Of a stretch of DNA of 41,848 nucleotides, positions 33,125 to 41,397 are shown piece by piece. The notes under the pieces were generated by a model. The model was given only the letters and a program-made list of their open reading frames with translations, was not told the DNA's origin and did not search any database. Positions within the stretch are counted from its first letter, which is position 1, and every line of letters starts with the position of its first letter. Both the position numbers and the translations under genes were made by a program. Source of the stretch: Microscillaceae bacterium (GTDB lineage: Bacteria > Bacteroidota > Bacteroidia > Cytophagales > Microscillaceae); NCBI GenBank assembly GCA_003483885.1, contig DMXI01000479.1:1-41848 (forward strand). The letters run 5' to 3'.

Positions 33125-34587
33125 CGAGTTATCGTTTTAGGATCGAAAGCGTCACGTAGACCATTACCAAACAAATTAAAAGCCAATACCATCAAACTGA
33201 TGCAAAAGCTTGGGAAAAACACCAAATAAAATCCTCCAGGAGTAGTCATCAGGCGGAAGCCATCTGCTACCATGATTCCCCAGGAAGGCATAGGAGGTGC
33301 TACTCCAAGTCCCAAAAAGCTCAGACCAGCTTCTATCAAGATGGCTGAAGCAAAATTGGAGGTAATGATCACAATCAACGGACCGATAATATTAGGCCAA
33401 ATGTGCACTCTAATGATTCGTAAACTCCTCATTCCAAGTGCTTTGGCTGCTTCTATGTATAATTTCTCTTTTACTGCAAATATTTGCCCTCTTACTACTC
33501 TCGCAATTTCGACCCAGGTAGTAAGCCCCACCGCTACAAATGCCACCCAAATGCCTCGACTATTCAAAGCCAGGCTAATGGCAATTACCAGCATAATACC
33601 AGGAATAGACCATACTACGGTCATAAACCACATAATGACGCTATCGACAATGCCTCCAAAGAAACCAGCCAGCGAACCTAGAGTAAGTCCTACAATGAGT
33701 GAAATTGCTACAGATACAAAGCCAATACCCAAAGAGATACGCACTCCATACAACAAACGACTGAGCATATCGCGTCCGGTGTGGTCGGTTCCTAATAAGT
33801 AGGTGCGGTATTCTAAATTTTCGGATTGAAAAGTTCTAATCAATTCAGGAATGGTAGTCGCACGAGGTTGCTCCTGAAGGTTAAAATAGGTCACTCGCTC
33901 GCCTGAAACGTTGATATCTTTGGCAGTAGAGATGCTGTGTACTACATCCACCAACTTTATTTCGCTTTCGGTTTCGGCACTCCCAAACTGGCGATAAAAT
34001 AGCTCAACCCCTACTATACGATAAGGAGGAACTGGTTTCGCCTGCTTGAGTATTTGATCAAAATGTTTATCAGCGTTTGATTTGCCTATGACCCGACGCA
34101 ACATGTCATAAAAATCGTCTTTGGGCCGAATAAAAGCTGTAAGCTTGGGTTTGTTTCTTAAGCTATCGATGAGGTTTGCCGGAAATTGTTGGCTTTCTAA
34201 TGCCTTGATCCCCTTCTCAAGTAGTTGGTAAGAGGTATCCGCCAATGGTTTGATACGGTATTTGCTCTCCTGGCCATTGATCAAGCGATAAAAAAAGCCA
34301 TGTTCTTTAACATCCCGATCTTTTCTGATCTTAAGCATTCTTACCTTAAAACCAGGAGGTTGTTGCTTGATCTGATCTACCCGATCGTTGGCATAAGGGG
34401 TATTATCTGGCATGATAGAGTATCCCAATAAAGCGATGATGAGCGAAATACTAATGACCGCCATCCCAAACACTGCAGGTGTATTGGCCAGGAGTCTTCG
34501 CTTCACGTAATAAAAAGGGGTTCTTATCTGCTGTTGGTTCCTTTTTTTCTTATGCTTTTTCCTATTTTCTTGTTTCTTCTTTGCCAT
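33121..34587 (-). CDS. OppC/DppC-like ABC transporter permease
   Basis: A 488-residue inner-membrane protein: a very basic N-terminal tail (~1-25), TM1 (~38-58), a large extracytoplasmic insertion (~60-260) and a permease core with five further helices (~275-480). The EAA loop is visible as IEAAKALGMRSLRIIRVHIW. The insertion makes it much longer than proteobacterial OppC (about 300 residues) but is usual in Bacteroidota. No OppB, ATPase or binding protein is encoded nearby; they would have to come from elsewhere. It is followed by the overlapping SpoIIE gene and preceded after 47 nt by a GT2 gene. Confidence 0.87.
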   Translation of the reverse strand: MAKKKQENRKKHKKKRNQQQIRTPFYYVKRRLLANTPAVFGMAVISISLIIALLGYSIMPDNTPYANDRVDQIKQQPPGFKVRMLKIRKDRDVKEHGFFYRLINGQESKYRIKPLADTSYQLLEKGIKALESQQFPANLIDSLRNKPKLTAFIRPKDDFYDMLRRVIGKSNADKHFDQILKQAKPVPPYRIVGVELFYRQFGSAETESEIKLVDVVHSISTAKDINVSGERVTYFNLQEQPRATTIPELIRTFQSENLEYRTYLLGTDHTGRDMLSRLLYGVRISLGIGFVSVAISLIVGLTLGSLAGFFGGIVDSVIMWFMTVVWSIPGIMLVIAISLALNSRGIWVAFVAVGLTTWVEIARVVRGQIFAVKEKLYIEAAKALGMRSLRIIRVHIWPNIIGPLIVIITSNFASAILIEAGLSFLGLGVAPPMPSWGIMVADGFRLMTTPGGFYLVFFPSFCISLMVLAFNLFGNGLRDAFDPKTITR

Positions 34588-34634
34588 AATCTTGCAAAAA
34601 ATTGCCAGATAACATTGATTGTTTCAGCCAATTC

Positions 34635-35798
34635 TTAAGTTAGTTTTCTTCCTTTCCACTCGTATGCACCCTTACGCTGTGCCAGTAAACCAAAGAAAAC
34701 TACATATACAGGGTAAATAATTTGCACCACAGGTATCCACCAAATCAAGGAGCGTTGATGAAGATAACTGAGGATCAGACTTAAAAATATAAATTCAATG
34801 GTGTTTTTAATACATAACTGCATCAAAAATGTAGTCAATGTATAGTTCCCGAAAATGTTCATCAAAAAAGCGAACAATAAACCAAAATTACAAAGAAAGA
34901 TAAAAAAAGCGAGGATTTTGACTTTATAATCCCGGTAAAAACTCCATTTGCTGGCCCAGCGTTTCCGTTGATGAAAAAATTTCTTGAAACTTGGTACGGG
35001 TGAGGTAGTTACCACGCTTTGGGGCTGCTTGATAAAATGTACACTCTTGGGGTATTTTTGGGCAATTTTATGCATCAAAAACTCGTCATCACCCGAAGCA
35101 ATGTGCTCGGTTCCTTTAAAACCTTCTACTTTCTCAAAAGCCGTTCGGGCATAAGACAAATTTGCCCCATTACACATATTCGGAAAGCCCAGTTGCAAAG
35201 AGGCGGCTCCTGAACCAATCAAACTGGCAAACTCTACCACTTGCATACGATCAAAAGCAGTGTTGGCAGGCGCAAATGTGACTCCTCCACTGATCAATTT
35301 TGCGTTGGTAGTTTGGTAAAAATGGGCATACAACTCCAACCATCGAGGCGAAACTCGACAATCGCCATCGGTGGTTACAATGTATTGCCCCTGCGCTTGT
35401 TGTATGGCCTTGGTGATCCCTGCTTTTTTGGGTGATTGGGTAAACTCTTCCGCAGTGAGGTGCAATAGGTGCAGAGGATACTGGGCTTTTGCCTGATATG
35501 CTTGTACCAGCTCAGCTGTGTCATCGGTAGAATGATCATTGACTACAAAAACTTCGAATAAATCAGAGGCCAATGTTTGCGCTGATAAGTCCTCAAGCAA
35601 CGCGATGATATTTTCGGCTTCGTTGCGGACAACTATTACCACTGATAATTGGCATTGGCTCATATTTTTAGCATTTTTGAATAATTCAGGCCTAAATCGC
35701 GGAATTTTAAGCCAACCAATCATCAAAAAAAGGGTGAAAACCCCGTAAAGCAAGGTGATAATGGTAATGGAGAGTTCCAAAGTTTTTTTGGGGCACAA
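34635..35798 (-). CDS. Family 2 glycosyltransferase with membrane helices
   Basis: A 387-residue protein: N-terminal membrane helix (~9-30), GT-A domain with D144-G-D146 (VTTDGDCRVS), an acidic motif GDDEF (236-240) and Q277-RKR-W281, then C-terminal helices (~295-370). It is related to the GT2 at 30075 in plan. No ATG exists at the 5' end: the reading frame has a stop just upstream, so TTG at 35798 is the longest possible start, and the ATG at residue 26 would cut the first helix. It is the first gene of the minus-strand operon and is divergent from ruvC, whose ATG is 14 nt away. Confidence 0.82.
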   Translation of the reverse strand: MCPKKTLELSITIITLLYGVFTLFLMIGWLKIPRFRPELFKNAKNMSQCQLSVVIVVRNEAENIIALLEDLSAQTLASDLFEVFVVNDHSTDDTAELVQAYQAKAQYPLHLLHLTAEEFTQSPKKAGITKAIQQAQGQYIVTTDGDCRVSPRWLELYAHFYQTTNAKLISGGVTFAPANTAFDRMQVVEFASLIGSGAASLQLGFPNMCNGANLSYARTAFEKVEGFKGTEHIASGDDEFLMHKIAQKYPKSVHFIKQPQSVVTTSPVPSFKKFFHQRKRWASKWSFYRDYKVKILAFFIFLCNFGLLFAFLMNIFGNYTLTTFLMQLCIKNTIEFIFLSLILSYLHQRSLIWWIPVVQIIYPVYVVFFGLLAQRKGAYEWKGRKLT

Positions 35799-35811
35799 GA
35801 TACAAGTTCAT

Positions 35812-36426
35812 ATGGAAAAACAAACAGACGAAAATAAGGAAGCTTCCCAAAAGACAAATGAAAAAAAAGAAGGGGAAAAAATTATTATGGGCATTGACCC
35901 TGGTACCCAGGTAATGGGCTATGGCCTCATATGGGTACAAGGCAAAAAACTTAGTGTGCTTCAGTATGGCGTGATCCACTTGGCCAAATACAGTAACCAT
36001 GCGCTCAAGCTCAAAAAGATATTTGAACGAGTAAGCCAGTTGGTAGAGCAGTACGCCCCCGATGAAATGGCCCTAGAGGCTCCTTTTATGGGTAAAAATG
36101 TACAAGCTGCACTCAAACTGGGCCGAGCTCAGGGGGTAGCCATGTCGGCTGCTTTGGTAAGGCAGATACCCATAGCCGAATATGCTCCCCGCAAGATCAA
36201 ACAATCGGTGACTGGCAACGGAAACGCCTCTAAGGAGCAAATGGCTAAGTTGTTGGAAAAACAGTTAAACTTTCAATTTCAAGAGAGTGACCCACTCGAC
36301 GCCAGTGATGCTCTGGGAGTGGCGCTTTGTCATTATTTTCAAGGCAAGCACGGTGGTGGTATGAACAAGGCCAAAAGTTGGGGGGATTTTTTGAAGAATA
36401 ATCCGGGGAGAATCGCGGGTAAATAA
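35812..36426 (+). CDS. ruvC: Holliday junction resolvase RuvC
   Basis: A 204-residue protein with the RuvC nuclease core from about residue 24. Catalytic acids are D29 (MGIDPGTQVMGYG), E89 (MALEAPF), D163 and D166 (SDPLDASDALGVALCH). It cuts Holliday junctions with RuvA/RuvB in recombinational repair. A charged N-terminal extension of ~24 residues precedes the core; ATG at 35887 would remove it, but this seems too close to the catalytic strand. It starts only 14 nt from the divergent GT2 start, so promoters must lie within the neighbour. LRR gene 1 follows after 26 nt, so they may share a transcript. Confidence 0.93.
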   Translation: MEKQTDENKEASQKTNEKKEGEKIIMGIDPGTQVMGYGLIWVQGKKLSVLQYGVIHLAKYSNHALKLKKIFERVSQLVEQYAPDEMALEAPFMGKNVQAALKLGRAQGVAMSAALVRQIPIAEYAPRKIKQSVTGNGNASKEQMAKLLEKQLNFQFQESDPLDASDALGVALCHYFQGKHGGGMNKAKSWGDFLKNNPGRIAGK

Positions 36427-36452
36427 TGGGCTAACTTTTATGATCTTATGCT

Positions 36453-37298
36453 ATGAAAACGGATGTCCAACAAAACCTTTTAAAGCTGCTTCGCTCAACT
36501 GATGAAAAATCGGTGGCAGTAGGGCTTACTATTCACCAAACCACTCCTACTCCCGAAAGTAGCGCATTTTTGCAAAGTTGTCTGGAACTGTCCCAAAAGC
36601 TTTTTAGGAACGAAATTGATGGCTTGGAGGCTACGCATCTTATCCGCCTGAATGCTTCTTCATTAGATTTGGCTCATCGCCAACTCCAACAATTACCCAA
36701 GGAAATAGGGCAGTTGGTTCACTTACATCAATTGAATTTATACAATAATCAACTACAAGGATTGCCCAAAGAAATAGGTTTACTTACCAAGTTAGAAGAG
36801 CTAGATTTAACCAGTAATCGTTTACAAGAACTGCCTAGGGAAATAGGGTTACTCAGGCGATTGCAAGATTTAGACTTGGCACATAACCAGCTACGAGAAT
36901 TACCCAAAGAAATGGGACATCTAATTGGGCTACAGGCATTGTATGTAGCCAATAACCAACTACAAGAATTATCCAAAGAAATAGGCTTACTTAGTCAGTT
37001 AGAAGAGCTAGGCTTAAGCAATAATCAATTACCACAAATACCCAAAGAAATAGGACAACTAACCCAGTTGGAAAGATTGGACTTAAGAAGTAATCAGCTA
37101 CAAAATATTCCTCAGGAAATAGGAAAGTTGAGCAATTTGCAATGGTTACAGTTATCTGATAATCAACTCATCAGCCTTCCACAAGAAATACAGCAGCTTA
37201 TCAAGCTTCAACGCTTAGACCTGAAAGGAAACCCAATGCTTGTGACAGAACGAGCAACTATTGAAAAATGGCTTCCCAATTGTCATATTGAATGGTAA
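36453..37298 (+). CDS. Tandem LRR paralogue 1 (7 repeats)
   Basis: A 281-residue cytoplasmic protein. Residues 1-88 are the N-terminal domain (QQNLLKLLRSTDEKSVAVGL) ending in a half LRR. Seven 23-residue LRRs follow (89-249; consensus LxxLDLxxNQLxxLPKEIGxL), then a 32-residue C-cap ending WLPNCHIEW. The whole is uninterrupted and has no signal peptide or enzymatic motif. It is the first of three tandem paralogues and lies 26 nt after ruvC. A protein-recognition role follows from the fold; the target is unknown. Confidence 0.9.
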   Translation: MKTDVQQNLLKLLRSTDEKSVAVGLTIHQTTPTPESSAFLQSCLELSQKLFRNEIDGLEATHLIRLNASSLDLAHRQLQQLPKEIGQLVHLHQLNLYNNQLQGLPKEIGLLTKLEELDLTSNRLQELPREIGLLRRLQDLDLAHNQLRELPKEMGHLIGLQALYVANNQLQELSKEIGLLSQLEELGLSNNQLPQIPKEIGQLTQLERLDLRSNQLQNIPQEIGKLSNLQWLQLSDNQLISLPQEIQQLIKLQRLDLKGNPMLVTERATIEKWLPNCHIEW

Positions 37299-37340
37299 AA
37301 CTCACTAAATCGAGCGAACCTAACTTAATTTATTTTTTTG

Positions 37341-38120
37341 ATGACAAATATCGATACCCAACAAAACCTACTGCGACTACTGCGCTCTACTGATGAAAAA
37401 ACGGTGGCGGTGGGACTCACGATTCATGAAGCTACTCCTACTCCCGCAAGTACTGCCTTATTAGATACTTACCAGGAGTTGTATCAATCATTTTTCAATA
37501 CAAAGATACACCAACTGACAACTCAACACTTGATGGTATTGAATGCAACATCACTGGACTTGAGCAATCAACAACTCAAATGCTTACCTAAAGCCATTGG
37601 CTGTTTAGACAATTTGCAAGTGTTATTGTTGTACAATAACCACCTTACTCAATTGCCTCTGGAAATGGGGCAGCTCATCAATTTGCAACAATTATCACTG
37701 GAGCATAATCAACTTACCCAACTACCCAAAGAAATCACACAACTCTCCTACTTGGATGGAATCTCTCTGGGGCATAACCAGTTTAAGCAATTTCCAAAAG
37801 AGATTACAACCTTAAGTAATTTATCTATACTCAACTTAAATAATAATGACATTACTCAATTGCCTGAAGAAATTCAACAACTCACCCAATTGGAAGGTTT
37901 GAGTTTAGAAGGTAATCAGCTTGAACAATTACCCAAAGAAATTGGGCAGCTCAATCACTTACAAATTTTATTGTTGGCCGAAAACCAACTCACTTACCTA
38001 CCTGAAGAAACACAGCAAATAACCAATCTTCAGTTTTTAAGTTTAAGAGGAAATCCAATACATCAATCACAACAAGCAAGTATTCAAGCTTGGTTTCCCA
38101 AATGTGACATTGAATGGTAA
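37341..38120 (+). CDS. Tandem LRR paralogue 2 (6 repeats)
   Basis: A 259-residue cytoplasmic protein from the ATG at 37341; the preceding in-frame TTG is ignored. N-terminal domain 1-89 (QQNLLRLLRSTDEKTVAVGL), six 23-residue LRRs (90-227) and a 32-residue C-cap ending WFPKCDIEW. The N-domain is almost identical to that of paralogue 3. The 5' leader has the same 19-nt block AGCGAACCTAACTTAATTT (37313-37331) as paralogue 3 (38135-38153). Repeats vary more in sequence than in paralogue 3. The gap to paralogue 1 is 42 nt, so co-transcription is likely. Confidence 0.9.
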   Translation: MTNIDTQQNLLRLLRSTDEKTVAVGLTIHEATPTPASTALLDTYQELYQSFFNTKIHQLTTQHLMVLNATSLDLSNQQLKCLPKAIGCLDNLQVLLLYNNHLTQLPLEMGQLINLQQLSLEHNQLTQLPKEITQLSYLDGISLGHNQFKQFPKEITTLSNLSILNLNNNDITQLPEEIQQLTQLEGLSLEGNQLEQLPKEIGQLNHLQILLLAENQLTYLPEETQQITNLQFLSLRGNPIHQSQQASIQAWFPKCDIEW

Positions 38121-38160
38121 AATTTTCTAAAACTAGCGAACCTAACTTAATTTTTTTTTG

Positions 38161-39975
38161 ATGACAAATACCGATACCCAACAAAACCTACTACGCCTAC
38201 TACGTTCAACTGATGAAAAATCAGTGGCGGTAGGGCTCACCATTCACCAGGCCAATCCTACGCTTGCGAGTAGCCAAATACTCACTAATTTCAAGCATTT
38301 ATACCAGCAAATCTTTAGGGAAACAATTGAGAATTTGGAAGTTCAGCATTTGGTGTCTTTGAATGATGCTTCGTTAGATTTGTCGGCTCGTTCGCTTACC
38401 CAAGTGCCTCAAGAAATTGGGCAATTAACTCAATTGAAAGTATTGGATTTAGGAGATAATGAACTCCCACAACTACCCAAGGAAATTGGACAACTCCAAC
38501 AATTGCAGGAACTAAGACTGGTGGGCAATCAACTCAACCAATTACCGAAGGAAATTGGGCAGCTCAAACAACTAGAAGAATTATACCTTTGCAGCAATCA
38601 AATCAACCAATTACCGAAGGAAGTTGGACAACTAAGCGCTTTGATCAGGTTAAGCTTACTCAATAACCACCTCATTTTGTTACCAACAGAAATAGGGCAA
38701 CTCAAACAATTACAAGAGTTGATCTTAGAAGAAAACCCACTTCAACATTTACCTGAAGAAATAGGGCAACTCAAACAATTGCAAGCGTTGAATCTAAGGA
38801 AGACTCTACTCCAACAATTACCCAAGGAAATTGGACAACTTCGACAATTACAAGCGTTGAATCTAAGGAAGACTCCACTCCAACAATTACCCAAAGAAAT
38901 AGGACAGCTCCAACAACTAACCGAGTTGGATCTAAGAGATACGCAACTTCAACAACTGCCTAAGGAAATAGGCCAACTCGAACATCTAACAGAGTTGAAC
39001 CTAAAGGATACGCAACTTCAACAACTGCCCAAAGAAATTGGACAACTCAAACGATTGCAGCGGTTAAACTTAGAAGGGAATCAGCTCTGGCAACTACCCA
39101 AGGAAATAGGGCAACTCGAGCAATTACAAGAGTTGAATTTAAAAGGTAACCAACTCCAACAGTTACCCAAAGAGATTGGGCAACTCAAACAATTGCAGCA
39201 GTTACACTTAGAAGGGAATCAACTCCAACAACTGCCCAAAGAAATTGGGCAACTCGAACAATTACAATGGGTGAACCTAGATAGGAACCAACTTACCAAG
39301 TTACCAACAGAAGTAGGGCAACTAAAGCAACTCACAACCTTGATACTAGGCCACAATCAACTCGCGCAACTTCCCCGAGAAATTGGACAGTTAACCAACT
39401 TAGAATACCTACTGTTACGGCATAATCAACTTACCAAGTTGCCAACAACCATAGGACAACTCAATCAAGTGGAGAGTTTGGTCTTAGCAGGTAACCAGCT
39501 CACTCAATTACCGGAAGAAATTGGGGACTTACACCATTTATTGCTACTAGACCTGGCAGATAATCAACTGATCCAATTACCTCAAAGTATCGGAAATTTA
39601 TTCCGTTTGGAAGAACTAAACTTGGGATGGAACCAGCTTACTCAATTACCTTCCAATGTAGGGCAACTAGCTCAGTTACGATTCTTGTGGTTACCAAATA
39701 ACCAACTCATGCAACTACCTCCAGAAATAGGGCAATTAAACCTTCTGGCAGATCTTGACTTACAGCAGAACCAACTCACCCAATTGCCAAAAGAGATTGG
39801 GCAATCAAATTATTTGAGTAAGTTATATTTACAAAATAATCAACTCACTCAATTACCTAGTGAAATACAACAACTAGACTACCTTAGAAATCTACGCCTG
39901 GAAAACAACCTAATTCCTGAACCACAACGAGCCATCGTTGAAGGCTGGCTTCCCTCTTGTAGGGTTCAATGGTAG
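38161..39975 (+). CDS. Tandem LRR paralogue 3 (21 repeats)
   Basis: A 604-residue cytoplasmic protein from the ATG at 38161. It has the same N-terminal domain (1-89) and C-cap (573-604, ending WLPSCRVQW) as its neighbours, but 21 perfectly regular 23-residue LRRs (90-572) with no linker. The consensus is LxxLxLxxNQLxQLPKEIGQL. Units 6-12 are nearly identical, also in DNA (69-bp period), which points to recent amplification. In units 6-9 the conserved asparagine is replaced by threonine (LRKT, LRDT, LKDT). It is extremely rich in Leu and Gln. The gap to paralogue 2 is 40 nt. The SWIM gene follows after 54 nt. Confidence 0.92.
   Translation: MTNTDTQQNLLRLLRSTDEKSVAVGLTIHQANPTLASSQILTNFKHLYQQIFRETIENLEVQHLVSLNDASLDLSARSLTQVPQEIGQLTQLKVLDLGDNELPQLPKEIGQLQQLQELRLVGNQLNQLPKEIGQLKQLEELYLCSNQINQLPKEVGQLSALIRLSLLNNHLILLPTEIGQLKQLQELILEENPLQHLPEEIGQLKQLQALNLRKTLLQQLPKEIGQLRQLQALNLRKTPLQQLPKEIGQLQQLTELDLRDTQLQQLPKEIGQLEHLTELNLKDTQLQQLPKEIGQLKRLQRLNLEGNQLWQLPKEIGQLEQLQELNLKGNQLQQLPKEIGQLKQLQQLHLEGNQLQQLPKEIGQLEQLQWVNLDRNQLTKLPTEVGQLKQLTTLILGHNQLAQLPREIGQLTNLEYLLLRHNQLTKLPTTIGQLNQVESLVLAGNQLTQLPEEIGDLHHLLLLDLADNQLIQLPQSIGNLFRLEELNLGWNQLTQLPSNVGQLAQLRFLWLPNNQLMQLPPEIGQLNLLADLDLQQNQLTQLPKEIGQSNYLSKLYLQNNQLTQLPSEIQQLDYLRNLRLENNLIPEPQRAIVEGWLPSCRVQW
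38428..39876 (+). repeat. Coding 69-bp tandem repeat array
   Basis: Twenty-one in-phase 69-bp units encode the 23-residue LRRs of paralogue 3. Identity is highest at 38773-39255 (units 6-12), where blocks such as CAACAATTACCCAAAGAAAT recur with few changes. Such an array is prone to gain or loss of whole units by recombination without a frameshift. Confidence 0.85.
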
Positions 39976-40029
39976 AGATCACAACAACAATTATAAGTTC
40001 ACTTACCTCACCACTTTTATACCGCAAAT

Positions 40030-41397
40030 ATGGACATTACCTATCAATATCAAGAACCCTCTTCTATTACTAAAGAAAAAGATAAGAGTGATTTATTTTT
40101 AGCCCATTACAATGAAGACTTTCAGGAAAAGGAAGTGCCTTGTTTTTTCTGGGGAAAACTAAATGAGCCTTATGCCATTGCTCGAAGCTTGCTCACACTG
40201 GCCAAGATCGTGGCAGCCAACTTTATGCCCAATAGCAGTGCGCTTCGTGATCCAGTCATTACCGCAGGTGGCGAAAAACTAAGACTGGAGGCATTTTCGT
40301 CTTGCTGCAGTGTGTATGGTAAGGTGGATATCCTGCCCGAAGCACTAGACGGAGAGTTTTTGCAGCAAGGTACTACCAACGTTGATTTCAACACTGAAAT
40401 GATTTCGGCCTTGAGCAGAATCAATAAAGGCGAAAATGTCTTTTTTTCTATTGGTAAAAAGGAGTTTGTGATGCAAAAGGCCGATCAAAAAGTAGTAGAA
40501 AAAAAGGTCTCGCTTCCGTTGAGATGGATCAAAGGAATGGCCACTGTACAATTGCTCAGCGCTGACATGAACGAAGTAGCTACTTTGGATAAACTCCAAA
40601 TTCAGCTTCTTTTTAGAGCCATCCCCAAAGGAGATGCTAAAGAGGATTATTATTTGAGTTTCAGGGGCAAAAAACCCTTTTTATCTCCGATCAAAAGCAA
40701 GGGAAGCATTTGTATTGGTGGTATTCATCGTTTGCGACTGGCCGAAACACTGCTCACGCTGGCCCAAAAACTTACCATTTATACGCCTCCCTCAGAAAAT
40801 GCCACGGCTTTTCAGTTTGACTTTGCTCAGGTGCGCTTTACAATGATGCTTTCCCGCAGTTTTTGGAGAGGTTTTTCGGGCGAAGGAAACACGCTTGAAA
40901 ATTTGGTAGAAGATATTCCTGAAGAATGGATACAAAAGCTCAACACCTACGCGCAAATCAATGAAGAATTTACCACTCAAGACCCACTACTCAAAGAACT
41001 GTCTGCCTATGATTTTAAAAATGTAGCGACTCGCCTTTCGGCAATGGGATTACTGGGGTATGATTTGGCTCAAAAGGGTTATTATTACCGAAAGTTACCT
41101 TTTAAAATGAGTAGGGTTGAAAGCCTCAATCCCAGGTATAAAAACGCCTTATTGATCATTAAAAAAGAACAATATGAATGGGTAGACAATACTGATGAAC
41201 GGACTGAGACTCGCATCAAAGGCAGTGGGGTGTTTCACAAAGTGGTGATTACGCCTGACAAAGCGTCTTGTACCTGTACCTGGTACGCGAGTTACGGTAC
41301 CAATCGGGGGGATTGTAAACACATTTTGGCGACCAAAATACTCAAAAACAACAGCGAAAAAGAATTGAACCAATTATTAGAAGAACTTGAATTATGA
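40030..41397 (+). CDS. SWIM zinc-finger protein
   Basis: A 455-residue protein. Its C-terminal part holds a SWIM finger CxCx12CxH: C414, C416, C429 and H431, in CTCTWYASYGTNRGDCKHIL. SWIM domains bind DNA or proteins. The first ~400 residues are mixed alpha/beta with two similar halves (AIARSLLTLAKIVAANFMP near 49 and RLAETLLTLAQKLTIYTPP near 236) and no known catalytic motif. In other bacteria SWIM proteins of this kind occur in clusters with MoxR-like AAA ATPases, VWA proteins and MolR-like LRR proteins (E. coli yehL/M/P/Q-molR region); the LRR neighbours here fit. The stop overlaps the next start (ATGA). Confidence 0.85.
   Translation: MDITYQYQEPSSITKEKDKSDLFLAHYNEDFQEKEVPCFFWGKLNEPYAIARSLLTLAKIVAANFMPNSSALRDPVITAGGEKLRLEAFSSCCSVYGKVDILPEALDGEFLQQGTTNVDFNTEMISALSRINKGENVFFSIGKKEFVMQKADQKVVEKKVSLPLRWIKGMATVQLLSADMNEVATLDKLQIQLLFRAIPKGDAKEDYYLSFRGKKPFLSPIKSKGSICIGGIHRLRLAETLLTLAQKLTIYTPPSENATAFQFDFAQVRFTMMLSRSFWRGFSGEGNTLENLVEDIPEEWIQKLNTYAQINEEFTTQDPLLKELSAYDFKNVATRLSAMGLLGYDLAQKGYYYRKLPFKMSRVESLNPRYKNALLIIKKEQYEWVDNTDERTETRIKGSGVFHKVVITPDKASCTCTWYASYGTNRGDCKHILATKILKNNSEKELNQLLEELEL

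Noticed and set aside
33272..33802. 176-codon plus-strand frame within the permease gene
   Set aside because: Antisense to conserved transmembrane permease core; composition is Thr/Ile/Met-rich as expected of a shadow.
38428..39876. Regular repeats that could suggest a CRISPR array
   Set aside because: The 69-bp period is in frame, encodes 23-residue LRRs without spacers of unrelated sequence, and lies wholly inside a 604-codon gene.
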